This document shows positions 18,078-26,763 of a stretch of 64,000 nt of DNA, piece by piece. Source of the stretch: Pedobacter antarcticus (GTDB lineage Bacteria; Bacteroidota; Bacteroidia; Sphingobacteriales; Sphingobacteriaceae); the NCBI RefSeq assembly GCF_900112985.1, contig NZ_FONS01000004.1:1-64000 (forward strand). Reading direction: 5' to 3'. Both the position numbers and the translations under genes were made by a program. The notes beneath the pieces are model-generated. The model was not told the origin of the DNA. It ran no database searches and saw only the letters and a list, made by a program, of their open reading frames with translations. How positions within the stretch are numbered: position 1 is the first letter of the stretch; every line of letters starts with the position of its first letter.

Positions 18078-20453
18078 TTATTCGTCTCGAAGGCATTGTA
18101 CCGGATTCTTAAAGCCTGCTTTGATAGCTTGTGTACATACTGTAATCCAGGAAATAAAGAGCGCGATAAAACCCGCTCCTGCAAAGTACCAAACTTGCAG
18201 ATCTATTCTATAAGCAAAAGTATCCAGCCATTGCTTAGTGAGTACGTAACTTAATGGCAGCCCAATCAAAATGGCGATAAATACGGGCTTAATAAAGTCT
18301 TTTGATAAAGTGTATACAATTCTCCACTCACTTGCGCCTAATACTTTCCTGATTCCAATTTCTTTAAGTTTTCGCTGCGCCGTAAACGAAGCCAGGCCAA
18401 ATAGACCAAGACAAGATATAATGATCGCCAGTGAAGCAAAATACCTCGACAATGAGGAAACTCTTTGCTCTGCAACATATTGTTCCTGAAAATCCTGATC
18501 TAAAAACTTGTAGTCAAAATTACTTCCGGCATTAAAATCCTTATAGACTTTTTGAAGGGCAGCTATTGTTTCTTTTTCTGTGCCGGCTTTTATTCTGACC
18601 ATAATTCTGTTTGTATGTTTAGCATCAAACAAAAAGAACATGGGTTTCACTATTTCATGCATAGATTCAAAATGCACATTTCTGACTATACCTATAATTT
18701 GCAGGTCTTTCCCCCATAAATTAAAGACCTTACCTATCGGGTTTTTTAAGCCCATAATTTTTATACCAGCCTCATTAAAAATCACTTTAGTACTATCAGA
18801 CCCAAAATTATCCGAGAAAGTACGGCCATCTATCATCTCCATCCCCATGGTTTCGATCAGGCCGCTATTTATGCCGGCATGTTGAAAGGCAAGTGCTTGC
18901 TTCGGATCGCGTCCTTCCCAGCTGAAGTCACCTTGCGTAGATTTTAAATCGCCGATAAATCTCTTATTCATACTGGAGGCATTAATTACGCCGGGAATCT
19001 TCTTTACTGCATTGATAAAAGTGCCGGCATTATTTTTTAATTTACCTTCGGGTTCGAGATATAAAACGTTGTCTCTTTTATAACCCGGATATCCGTGCTG
19101 AACAAATTCAATTTGTTTGTAGACAACTAAAACAGCAACGATGAGGATTACTGAAAGTGTAAACTGAAATATAACCAGTCCTTTACGGGTCCATAGTTCT
19201 CCGGCAGAATGCGTGATTTTTCCTTTTAAAGCTGCAGCGGGATTAAAACCTGATAGATATAATGCTGGATAACTTCCCGAAATTAATCCAGTTAAAGTGG
19301 TAATTCCAATCAATATCAGGGCTAGCTTCCATCCAAACTCTAATAATAAATGTTTACCTGTGATTTCATTAAACACCGGGAGTAAAAGTTCAACGCAAAG
19401 GAGGGAGAAGAATAAGGATAAATAGACCAAAAGTAGAGATTCTGCCATAAATTGCATAATTAAGGAGCCACGGCTTGCACCCATAACCTTTTTTATCCCG
19501 ACTTCTTTCATCCTTATTGATGCCCTTGCTGTTGCTAAGTTCATGAAGTTTACACACGCAATTACCAGGATGAAAATAGCAATGAGAGAAAATAGCTTAA
19601 CGTATTCTATTCTCCCTCCTGTCTGTTTACCATTTTCATATTTATCATATAAATAGCCGTCTGCATAGGGTCTGATAAATAGCTCACTACGGTTTTGTCC
19701 TTTCAACTTCATGAAGCCTTTGATTTTCGCATTAAAAACATCAACCGGCACATTGTTTTTCAGTAGGATAAAGGTATTAGGGCCACGGTTACTCCATTCC
19801 GAAAAAGGAGAAGATGGTCCCATAAGCAAACCAATCGAGACAATAAAATCGACCTGTTTTGAAGAGGTCGAAGGCATGACCTTAAATACACCTGAAACAA
19901 GCGCATGATTTTCTGTTTCCATATCAGCATTTTCCCAGACAATTTCTTTACCGAGAACATCTGTAGTGTTGAATAATTTCATTGCCATTTGCTCTGAAAT
20001 AACAATTGAGTTTTTCTCTTTGAGAACTTCTCTGGCATTACCTGAAACTAGCGGATAGGAGAATATTTGAAAAAAGTTCTTCCCGGCAAATAGGCCATCT
20101 CCTTTAATACTGTTATTGGTTTCAGTTAGGAGTTTACTCTGTGCAATCCAATACTGGGGTGAGACAGCTACAGCGTCCTGTACTTCGGGCATCTCAGCTA
20201 GCAATGTTTCACCTAATATCCCTGCAGTTTGGTCAGTAGTGTTTACTCCTGATGTTATCTGCTCGTTTTCCATCACTTGGTAAAGCTGAGTACCATTAAC
20301 GTGAAATTTGTCCATGTTAACTTCATCGGTTACCCATAAACTAATTAGCAAAGTACAGGTAAGCCCTGCTGTAAGGCCAATCAAGTTGATAAAGAATGAA
20401 TTTTTATGTTTTTTGAAGTTCCTGTAAATCAGCAATAGGTAATGTTGAAGCAT
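18078..20453 (-). CDS. FtsX/MacB-type ABC transporter permease
   Basis: The 791-residue product starts at the ATG at 20453 (MLQHYLLLIYRNFKKHK), the usual opening of Bacteroidota FtsX-like permeases; an in-frame ATG at 20498 adds 15 residues. The domain order is an N-terminal TM helix, a MacB periplasmic core, three TM helices with MKEVGIKKVMGASRGSL, then a second periplasmic domain and FtsX unit with LKEIGIRKVLGASEWRIVYT. Such permeases work with a separate ATPase in lipoprotein release, signalling or drug export, but no ATPase gene is adjacent. The role is therefore open. A strong palindrome lies about 90 bases upstream. Confidence 0.9.
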   Translation of the reverse strand: MLQHYLLLIYRNFKKHKNSFFINLIGLTAGLTCTLLISLWVTDEVNMDKFHVNGTQLYQVMENEQITSGVNTTDQTAGILGETLLAEMPEVQDAVAVSPQYWIAQSKLLTETNNSIKGDGLFAGKNFFQIFSYPLVSGNAREVLKEKNSIVISEQMAMKLFNTTDVLGKEIVWENADMETENHALVSGVFKVMPSTSSKQVDFIVSIGLLMGPSSPFSEWSNRGPNTFILLKNNVPVDVFNAKIKGFMKLKGQNRSELFIRPYADGYLYDKYENGKQTGGRIEYVKLFSLIAIFILVIACVNFMNLATARASIRMKEVGIKKVMGASRGSLIMQFMAESLLLVYLSLFFSLLCVELLLPVFNEITGKHLLLEFGWKLALILIGITTLTGLISGSYPALYLSGFNPAAALKGKITHSAGELWTRKGLVIFQFTLSVILIVAVLVVYKQIEFVQHGYPGYKRDNVLYLEPEGKLKNNAGTFINAVKKIPGVINASSMNKRFIGDLKSTQGDFSWEGRDPKQALAFQHAGINSGLIETMGMEMIDGRTFSDNFGSDSTKVIFNEAGIKIMGLKNPIGKVFNLWGKDLQIIGIVRNVHFESMHEIVKPMFFLFDAKHTNRIMVRIKAGTEKETIAALQKVYKDFNAGSNFDYKFLDQDFQEQYVAEQRVSSLSRYFASLAIIISCLGLFGLASFTAQRKLKEIGIRKVLGASEWRIVYTLSKDFIKPVFIAILIGLPLSYVLTKQWLDTFAYRIDLQVWYFAGAGFIALFISWITVCTQAIKAGFKNPVQCLRDE

Positions 20454-20542
20454 AATTTGGATTTTATTCTCGTTTTTCTTTAGCGATGTTAATGCCATAA
20501 ACGAAACCGGGTCTTATGTGCCTGAAAAATACACTTTAACAA

Positions 20543-20570
20543 ACCATTTGTACGGAAACGAACAAATGGT
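20543..20570. promoter_or_regulatory. Palindromic site upstream of the ABC permease
   Basis: ACCATTTGT (20543-20551) pairs perfectly with ACAAATGGT (20562-20570). The core TGTACGGAAACGAACA has the form TGTnCG-GAAA-CGnACA, so an RNA copy could also fold into a stem with a GAAA tetraloop. It lies between the AraC regulator stop (20632) and the permease start (20453), both on the minus strand. A regulator-binding site for the permease fits best; a weak terminator for the AraC gene is the alternative, but no T-tract follows. Confidence 0.55.
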
Positions 20571-20631
20571 GTTCACATGCGTACGATTTTTGAAGGAACT
20601 TAAATCTGGTCCGGTAAAAAGTAACTAGCTA

Positions 20632-21531
20632 TTATTCCGATACAATCTGTGCTAAAATAGCCGGATCGTTCAGATAAGCCCGCTGATAATGCAGTGGGCT
20701 TTTTCCTGTGATAGCTTTAAAATACTGGTGAAAACTCGCGAAATTGTAGAATCCGCTTTCAGAGCAGATCTGTTTAATGCTTATTTTGTTCTCGATAAGA
20801 AGCTTGCAGGCATAGCCCACCCGAATCTCATTAATAAATCTTGAATAGGTCTTGCTCGTCCTTGATTTAAAATATCTGCAGAAATAATTTACACTTACAT
20901 GGGCAACTTCTGCTACCTCCTGCATCAGAATTTTTCTCTTAAAATTGGCAAGTGAAAATTCATAAATTGCATGAATACGATCATTTTCTGTCTGTTCATA
21001 AGCAGGATTAAACCCAATAGAAGACAAGGTGATGAGCTCGTTACTTCCACTCATATAATGAAGCGACTCCAGTAAACTGAGCAACCTGGTACTCCCTATT
21101 GAGTTGGGTAGCCTCGCGACAATATCTGCTATGGTTTTCTCAATTTTACCGGTGATTAGTAAACCTCTTTTGGCTCTCTCCAGTAAATTTTTGATGGATT
21201 TGTTTTCAGGTAAGTTCAGGAATGTATCGCCCCAGAAGTTTTCCCGGAAATGAATAACATATATCTGGGCTTTTGCCCCGCTGTTCTCGTCAAAATATAT
21301 ATCGTCAAATTTGCAGTAATGGGGAAGGTTTGAACCGATCATAACCAAGTCACCTGATCTGAATCGCCGGATGTGGTCTCCTATAAACTGTGTTCCGCTT
21401 CCCTGTTTGATAAAAAGCAGCTCAATCTCCGGGTGATAGTGCCACCTGTTGTTTATATAAGGGACATGATCTTCTCTCGCACTGAAAGAATGGATTGAAT
21501 TCGTAGACAGTTTAAGTAGCTGAGGTTTCAT
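20632..21531 (-). CDS. AraC-family regulator of the fucose-type sugar operon
   Basis: The 299-residue protein has an N-terminal cupin sensor (NNRWHYHPEIELLFIKQGSGTQFIG, about residues 27-51) and a C-terminal AraC helix-turn-helix pair (MQEVAEVAHVSVNYFCRYFKSRTSKTYSRF... ICSESGFYNFASFHQYFKAITGKSP). It is soluble and should bind a sugar or a pathway intermediate. It is transcribed divergently from the five-gene sugar operon starting at 21661, with 129 bases between, so it is the likely activator of that operon. The ligand is inferred from context only. Confidence 0.9.
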   Translation of the reverse strand: MKPQLLKLSTNSIHSFSAREDHVPYINNRWHYHPEIELLFIKQGSGTQFIGDHIRRFRSGDLVMIGSNLPHYCKFDDIYFDENSGAKAQIYVIHFRENFWGDTFLNLPENKSIKNLLERAKRGLLITGKIEKTIADIVARLPNSIGSTRLLSLLESLHYMSGSNELITLSSIGFNPAYEQTENDRIHAIYEFSLANFKRKILMQEVAEVAHVSVNYFCRYFKSRTSKTYSRFINEIRVGYACKLLIENKISIKQICSESGFYNFASFHQYFKAITGKSPLHYQRAYLNDPAILAQIVSE

Positions 21532-21588
21532 CTTTTTGTTACAGAATGAGTGGTTCTAACCGTAAATATGCCAAAATCATTTATTCTT

Positions 21589-21604
21589 TTGTCTAAATAG
21601 ACAA
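21589..21604. promoter_or_regulatory. Inverted repeat between AraC regulator and sugar operon
   Basis: TTGTCTAAATAGACAA has 7-bp arms (TTGTCTA/TAGACAA) around a 2-base centre. It lies in the middle of the 129-bp divergent region, 57 bases before the mutarotase start. This is a reasonable operator position, though AraC proteins more often bind direct repeats. Confidence 0.4.
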
Positions 21605-21660
21605 TATTATCGTTGGTGTTTTTACTTTCTTTGAGTTAATCATTTTTAATAATCAAAGTA

Positions 21661-21999
21661 ATGAATAGATTTTGTCTGGCATTGGATCTTATCGACGATC
21701 CTGATCTGATCAGCGCGTATGAACAAATGCACCGCCAGGTCTGGCCGGAAATAAAAGCTAGTATTCTTTCGTCGGGAATTCTGAGTATGGAGATATACCG
21801 GGTTACTAACCGGCTTGTGATGATTATAGAAGCTCATGCTGATTTTAGTTTTGAAAAAAAAGCAAAAATGGATGAGGGGAATTCCAAAGTACAGGAATGG
21901 GAAGAGCTAATGTGGAAGTACCAGCAGGCACTACCAATTGCACGACCCGGGGAAAAATGGATATTGATGGATAGAATCTTTGAACTGCATACTTTATGA
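21661..21999 (+). CDS. L-rhamnose/L-fucose mutarotase family protein
   Basis: The 112-residue protein is of the RhaM/DUF718 type (COG3254 kind): RFCLALDLIDDPDLISAYEQMHRQVWPEI, then SMEIYRVTNRLVMIIEA, and a C-terminal WILMDRIFEL. The conserved His in MHRQVWPEI and the Tyr and Trp residues of the family are present. It speeds up exchange of the alpha and beta anomers of a 6-deoxy sugar. It is the first gene of the operon and overlaps the next by 4 bases (ATGA). The genes that follow make L-fucose the more likely substrate than L-rhamnose. Confidence 0.85.
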   Translation: MNRFCLALDLIDDPDLISAYEQMHRQVWPEIKASILSSGILSMEIYRVTNRLVMIIEAHADFSFEKKAKMDEGNSKVQEWEELMWKYQQALPIARPGEKWILMDRIFELHTL

Positions 22000-23645
22000 A
22001 AAATCTGTATTTGCAAATCCATCCACTGGACAATGTATTGGTCGCCCTGCAGGATTTGCCGTCCGGAACCAAAGTTAATTTTGATGGAAATGACTTCGAA
22101 TTGATTACTTCGGTTGCAGCAAAACACAAATTCAGCTTACAGGATCTTGCCACAGGGGAAGATATTCTAATGTACGGTGTGCTGGTTGCGAAGGCAACCC
22201 GGGAAATTGCTCTTGGAGAAGCACTCACATTAGAAAATGTGGTACATGCAGCGAGAGATTTTAGTCTGTCAAAAAGAAATACAGAATGGGATCGTCCGGA
22301 CGTGAGTGCTTTTCAGGAGAGAACTTTTATGGGCTATCACAGGGAAGATGGTAGCGTCGGCACAGCAAATTACTGGTTGGTTATTCCGATGGTATTTTGT
22401 GAAAACCGGAATGTCAATGTACTGAAAGATGCTTTACAGGCTAAACTTGGTTTTCAGCAGCCTAAGGGTTATGAAAACGAAGTTGAAAATCTGATTGCGC
22501 TTTACAAAGCCGGCAAATCGGTGGAAGATATTATGAATGCAGATCTTGAGCAGTCTGCTTCAAAACCTGCAGTCCCTCTTTTTCCTCATATTGACGGGGT
22601 TAAGTTTTTAACCCATGATATGGGATGTGGAGGTACCAGGGAAGATGCAATTACTTTATGCGGTTTGCTGGCCGGCTATATTACGCATCCGAACGTTGCC
22701 GGAGCAACAGTATTAAGTCTGGGTTGCCAGCATGCCCAGACCTCTATGTTACAACAGGAGATAACTTTACGTGATCCAAATTTTAATAAACCAGTATTTA
22801 TACTGGAACAGCAGGAATTAGGTACGGAAAAGCGGCTTTTGGAAGAAGCACTTAAACAGACATTTACGGGGTTGATGCAAACAAGTTCTCAAAAAAGAGA
22901 ACCCGCACCGCTCAGTAAGCTGTGTATAGGATTAGAGTGCGGAGGGTCGGATGGATTCTCAGGCATTTCTGCAAATCCTGTATTAGGTAATCTTTCGGAT
23001 AAACTAGTCACGATGGGAGGATCGGTAATCCTGGCTGAATTTCCTGAATTATGTGGTGTGGAGCAGGAACTGAGTGACCGTTGTGTAAACGAAGAGACAG
23101 CCAGCCATTTTATGAATCTGATGCAGACTTATAATGCCAGGGCTGTCGCTTCGGGTTCTGGGTTTTATGCAAACCCATCTCCCGGAAATATCAAAGATGG
23201 ATTAATCACTGATGCCATTAAATCTGCAGGGGCTGCAAAAAAAGGAGGGACCTCCCCAGTTACCGCCGTACTTGATTATCCGGAAAAGGTGACAGAACCG
23301 GGCCTCAATTTACTTTGTACGCCTGGAAGTGATGTGGAAAGCACAACTGCAGAAGTGGCAGCAGGAGCAAACATCGTAATTTTTACCACTGGCCTGGGTA
23401 CGCCTACAGGGAATCCGGTCTGTCCGGTTATTAAGGTGTCTACTAATACGGTTTTATACAAAAAAATGCCCGATATTATAGATCTGAATTGCGGGACAAT
23501 TATTGAGGGAGATGAGAGTATTGCAGCGGCAGCTGACCGGATGCTTGAATACGTAATCAGAGTTGCCAGCGGAGAAATCCGGCCAAAAGCTGTGATACTG
23601 GGACAGGACGATTTTATTCCCTGGAAAAGAGGTGTTTCATTATAA
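21996..23645 (+). CDS. UxaA-family (altronate dehydratase-like) sugar-acid dehydratase
   Basis: The 549-residue protein has an N-terminal SAF-like domain (about residues 1-80, PLDNVLVALQDLPSGT) and a UxaA catalytic domain. Visible parts are MGYHREDGSVGTANYWLVIP, THDMGCGGTREDA, LSLGCQHAQTSM, GLECGGSDGFSG and IDLNCGTIIEGDES. Conserved Cys and His residues probably bind the catalytic metal. UxaA enzymes dehydrate sugar acids to 2-keto-3-deoxy acids. In this operon the likely substrate is L-fuconate, in place of the enolase-type fuconate dehydratase of other bacteria. Length and motifs look complete; the substrate is inferred. Confidence 0.88.
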   Translation: MKNLYLQIHPLDNVLVALQDLPSGTKVNFDGNDFELITSVAAKHKFSLQDLATGEDILMYGVLVAKATREIALGEALTLENVVHAARDFSLSKRNTEWDRPDVSAFQERTFMGYHREDGSVGTANYWLVIPMVFCENRNVNVLKDALQAKLGFQQPKGYENEVENLIALYKAGKSVEDIMNADLEQSASKPAVPLFPHIDGVKFLTHDMGCGGTREDAITLCGLLAGYITHPNVAGATVLSLGCQHAQTSMLQQEITLRDPNFNKPVFILEQQELGTEKRLLEEALKQTFTGLMQTSSQKREPAPLSKLCIGLECGGSDGFSGISANPVLGNLSDKLVTMGGSVILAEFPELCGVEQELSDRCVNEETASHFMNLMQTYNARAVASGSGFYANPSPGNIKDGLITDAIKSAGAAKKGGTSPVTAVLDYPEKVTEPGLNLLCTPGSDVESTTAEVAAGANIVIFTTGLGTPTGNPVCPVIKVSTNTVLYKKMPDIIDLNCGTIIEGDESIAAAADRMLEYVIRVASGEIRPKAVILGQDDFIPWKRGVSL

Positions 23646-23654
23646 AATTAAATT

Positions 23655-24419
23655 ATGTTCAGCTTAAAAGATAAAAGAGCCGTAATTACTGGTGGCGGCA
23701 GTGGTATTGGAAAAGCGATCGCTCTGTTATTCGCAACACAGGGTGCAGTATTGCACATTATAGAACTGAACCAGATAGCCGCGGAAGAAACGGTAGATAT
23801 GATCAGGGAAAATGGCGGGAAAGCTTATGCCTATGGCTGCGATGTAAGTAAACAACAGGAAGTGCTCAGGACGTTTCACCAAATCGGAGCTGTTGACATT
23901 CTGGTGAACAATGCGGGGATAGCGCATATCGGGAAAGCGGGTGATACTTCAGAAGCAGATTTTACCCGTATTTTTGAAGTGAATGTAAAAGGTGCCTATA
24001 ATGCCATTTTTGCGGCGCTGCCTTATTTGAAAGTGAGTAAAAGTCCGGTGATTTTGAATTTGGCTTCTATAGCTGCCCTGGTGGGAATTGCTGATCGTTT
24101 TGCTTACTCGATGAGTAAAGGAGCAATACACGCAATGACTATGTCGGTTGCTAAAGATTACCTCGCAGAAGGGATCCGCTGTAACAGCATTTCACCAGCG
24201 AGAGTTCATACTCCATTTGTGGATGGGTTCATCGCTAAAAATTATGCGGGTCAGGAAAATGAAATTTTCCATAAACTATCCCAAAGTCAGCCAATTGGTC
24301 GTATGGGCAGCCCGGAAGAGGTGGCTTCGCTTGCATTATTTTTATGTGCGGAAGAGTCCGGCTTTATAACAGGAAATGATTACCCGGTCGACGGGGGATT
24401 TGTAAAACTCAATAACTAA
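23655..24419 (+). CDS. SDR dehydrogenase, likely for 2-keto-3-deoxy-L-fuconate
   Basis: The 254-residue classical short-chain dehydrogenase has the NAD-binding ITGGGSGIGKAIA, LVNNAGIA, and an intact YSMSK catalytic motif. The later VDGGFVKL is the usual SDR end. It begins 9 bases after the dehydratase and 8 bases before the FAH-family hydrolase. An SDR between a dehydratase and an FAH hydrolase suits the second oxidation of the pathway (2-keto-3-deoxy acid to 2,4-diketo acid). It could instead be the sugar dehydrogenase; sequence alone does not decide. Confidence 0.85.
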   Translation: MFSLKDKRAVITGGGSGIGKAIALLFATQGAVLHIIELNQIAAEETVDMIRENGGKAYAYGCDVSKQQEVLRTFHQIGAVDILVNNAGIAHIGKAGDTSEADFTRIFEVNVKGAYNAIFAALPYLKVSKSPVILNLASIAALVGIADRFAYSMSKGAIHAMTMSVAKDYLAEGIRCNSISPARVHTPFVDGFIAKNYAGQENEIFHKLSQSQPIGRMGSPEEVASLALFLCAEESGFITGNDYPVDGGFVKLNN

Positions 24420-24427
24420 ATATAATA

Positions 24428-25297
24428 ATGAAATTAATTAGATGGGGAAATGCCGGGAAAGAAAAAACCGGAGTAGTGATCGACGGAAAACACTATGATA
24501 CTTCTGGATTAGGAACGGATTATAATGAAGCGTTTTTTGCTTCGGAAGGATTAAAAAGACTAGCTGCATATCTTGCAGAGCAGAAAGATAACCTGGTAGA
24601 GATACCTGTTGGTTCACGTTTGGGCCCCCCGTTAGCCAGACCTTCTAAAATTATCTGTATCGGACTAAATTACGCAGATCATGCTGCTGAGACTAACGCG
24701 CCACTTCCTTCTGAGCCTGTCATTTTCATGAAGTCAACCACAGCACTATCGGGGCCATATGATCCGGTTATTATTCCAAAAGGTTCGGTGAAAACAGATT
24801 GGGAAGTAGAACTAGCTATTGTAATTGGTAAAACAGCTTCTTATGTAACTGAAGGGGAAGCTCTTGAGTATGTTGCGGGCTACGCACTGCATAATGATGT
24901 CTCAGAAAGGGCATTCCAGCTGGAAAGAAATGGAACATGGGATAAAGGGAAAGGTTGTGATACTTTTGCGCCGGTAGGCCCTTATCTGTCTACGCCGGAC
25001 GAACTTAATGATATCAATCAGCTTCGCCTGTGGTTATCTGTAAATGGAAAAATGATGCAGGACGGCAATACAGCTAACTTTATTTTTGACATTCCGCACG
25101 TGATTTCTTACGTAAGTCAGTTTATGACACTTTTACCGGGTGATATCATTTCTACTGGTACGCCGGCAGGAGTCGGGCTTGGATTTAACCCTCCTGTATA
25201 CCTGAAACCGGGAGATGTTGTGGAACTGGGTATTGAAGGACTAGGTTCTTCCCGTCAGGAAGTGAAAGAGTGGGAAAGAACTCAATTTTATTACTAA
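24428..25297 (+). CDS. Fumarylacetoacetate hydrolase family enzyme
   Basis: The 289-residue protein has the FAH fold. The conserved part starts at KIICIGLNYADHAAETN and continues with metal-site acids in DWEVELAIVIG, then NDVSERAFQ and LLPGDIISTGTPAGVGLG. Members cleave or hydrate beta-diketo acids. In the non-phosphorylating fucose pathway this step hydrolyses 2,4-diketo-3-deoxy-L-fuconate to pyruvate and L-lactate. The neighbours on both sides support that role. It is soluble and full length. Confidence 0.88.
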   Translation: MKLIRWGNAGKEKTGVVIDGKHYDTSGLGTDYNEAFFASEGLKRLAAYLAEQKDNLVEIPVGSRLGPPLARPSKIICIGLNYADHAAETNAPLPSEPVIFMKSTTALSGPYDPVIIPKGSVKTDWEVELAIVIGKTASYVTEGEALEYVAGYALHNDVSERAFQLERNGTWDKGKGCDTFAPVGPYLSTPDELNDINQLRLWLSVNGKMMQDGNTANFIFDIPHVISYVSQFMTLLPGDIISTGTPAGVGLGFNPPVYLKPGDVVELGIEGLGSSRQEVKEWERTQFYY

Positions 25298-25307
25298 TAA
25301 TTGATTC

Positions 25308-26096
25308 ATGGATCTGGAACTCAGAGATAAAATAGTATTAGTTACCGGTGGCGCAAAAGGAATCGGAGAGGGTATAGTACGGCAACTTGCTGCGGAAGGT
25401 GCTGTGCCTGTAATAATAGGCAGAAATGAAAATGATAATCTGAAACTGATCAATGAACTGCATGCTAAAAAACTGCATGCTTTTCAATTTAAGGCTGAGC
25501 TAAGCAAACCTGAAGAAGTGGAACAGGTTGTGCAGGCGGTTGCCGCGAAATTTGGCAGAATAGATGGGCTTGTCAACAATGCAGGGGTAAATGACAGCGT
25601 AGGTCTTGAAAGTGGAAATTATACAGCTTTTATTGATAGCTTACATAAAAATCTTATCCATTATTACCTGATGGCTCATCACTGCCTTCCGTATTTGAAA
25701 AATTCGAAAGGGTCTATCGTAAATATTGGGTCTAAGGTCGCTGATACGGGTCAGGGCGGCACATCTGCTTATGCAGCTTCAAATGGAGGAAGGAACGCGC
25801 TGACAAGGGAATGGGCTGTCGAATTGTTACCTGCGGGTATACGGGTTAATGCGGTGATTGTCGCAGAGTGTTATACGCCTTTATATCAGCAATGGATAAC
25901 TTCATTGCCCGATGCAGATACAAAGCTTGCTGCTACCTTGCGTAAAATACCGCTGGGTAACAGAATGACGGAATCTGCTGAAATAGCTAATGCGGTAGTT
26001 TTTCTGCTTTCAGAGCGTTCAAGTCATACCACTGGTCAGCTTATCTATGTCGACGGGGGATATGTACATCTGGACAGGGCGGTGACAGGTGTTTAA
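25308..26096 (+). CDS. SDR-family protein, candidate L-fucose dehydrogenase, with YxxxN instead of YxxxK
   Basis: The 262-residue protein has the Rossmann motif VTGGAKGIGEGI, LVNNAGVN, the SDR serine in VNIGSKV and a normal end (YVDGGYVHL). The catalytic motif reads Y-A-A-S-N: the codon at 25782-25784 is AAT (Asn) where SDRs have lysine. The rest of the fold looks intact, so either a neighbouring residue replaces lysine or activity is altered. It is the last gene of the sugar operon, placed where a sugar dehydrogenase is expected. No lactonase or permease gene follows. Confidence 0.82.
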   Translation: MDLELRDKIVLVTGGAKGIGEGIVRQLAAEGAVPVIIGRNENDNLKLINELHAKKLHAFQFKAELSKPEEVEQVVQAVAAKFGRIDGLVNNAGVNDSVGLESGNYTAFIDSLHKNLIHYYLMAHHCLPYLKNSKGSIVNIGSKVADTGQGGTSAYAASNGGRNALTREWAVELLPAGIRVNAVIVAECYTPLYQQWITSLPDADTKLAATLRKIPLGNRMTESAEIANAVVFLLSERSSHTTGQLIYVDGGYVHLDRAVTGV

Positions 26097-26103
26097 AATT
26101 CAA

Positions 26104-26475
26104 TCAGGCGGTAGTGAGCCACCAGGTATTCCCAAAGGGATCTTCCAAGCCTCCGCTTCTTCCAAAATCCATTAGCTTAATATCCTGAATAATAACGGAG
26201 CCATGAAAAATGGCCCTGTTAAATGTATCTTCTACTTCGCCGACATAAATTAGAAAATTTCCCTTTGAAACGCCGCATGGATCTACTGCCTCGGCCAGCA
26301 GGATAATATTCAAACCAATTTTGATTTCAGCGAGTAGAATGGTTCTGTTATCCTCGGCCAGCTCCATCATTATAATTTCTGCATCGAATACCATCTTGGC
26401 AAATGACACAAATGCTGCGGCATTTTCAAGCATCAGATAGGGGATAATCGTTTGCTTATCCTTATAACTTTTCAT
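26104..26475 (-). CDS. VOC/glyoxalase-like protein
   Basis: The 123-residue protein has the PhnB-like glyoxalase/bleomycin-resistance fold: IPYLMLENAAAFVSFAKMVFDAE at the start and GLEDPFGNTWWLTT at the end. The metal residues of true glyoxalases are not all obvious, so no reaction is assigned. It is convergent with the sugar operon (7 bases between stops) and divergent from ino1. Confidence 0.75.
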   Translation of the reverse strand: MKSYKDKQTIIPYLMLENAAAFVSFAKMVFDAEIIMMELAEDNRTILLAEIKIGLNIILLAEAVDPCGVSKGNFLIYVGEVEDTFNRAIFHGSVIIQDIKLMDFGRSGGLEDPFGNTWWLTTA

Positions 26476-26597
26476 GGATAGAAAACAGCAGGACAGGGTA
26501 TTTGTTTGTTTTTGACGATTTTGGTCGAAAATCTAATTAATGCTTTACTGGTTTGCTATTAAATCAGTTTAGCGTAATAAAACTGACTAAAACCTTA

Positions 26598-26628
26598 AAG
26601 TTGTCAGAATGTAAAATTCTGACAACTT
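26598..26628. promoter_or_regulatory. Perfect 13-bp hairpin upstream of ino1
   Basis: AAGTTGTCAGAAT (26598-26610) and ATTCTGACAACTT (26616-26628) are exact complements around a 5-base loop. No T-tract follows, so it does not look like a terminator, and neither flanking gene ends here because they are divergent. It lies 56 bases upstream of the TATTTTTG element at 26684 and could be an operator. Confidence 0.5.
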
Positions 26629-26683
26629 GATTTAATTCTCCCGAATATCTTGGGAACTATAGTGGATTTAATAAACTGATTTC

Positions 26684-26691
26684 TATTTTTG
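26684..26691 (+). promoter_or_regulatory. Candidate -7 promoter element of ino1
   Basis: TATTTTTG matches the Bacteroidota TAnnTTTG consensus exactly and lies 72 bases before the ino1 start. A matching TTG-type -33 element at the usual distance is not clear. Confidence 0.5.
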
Positions 26692-26763
26692 CGAAGGATT
26701 CGAATGGGGGTATTCTGCCCAAAGACCCCTGTTTGATAAATATCGAATAAACAAGTTCAAATA

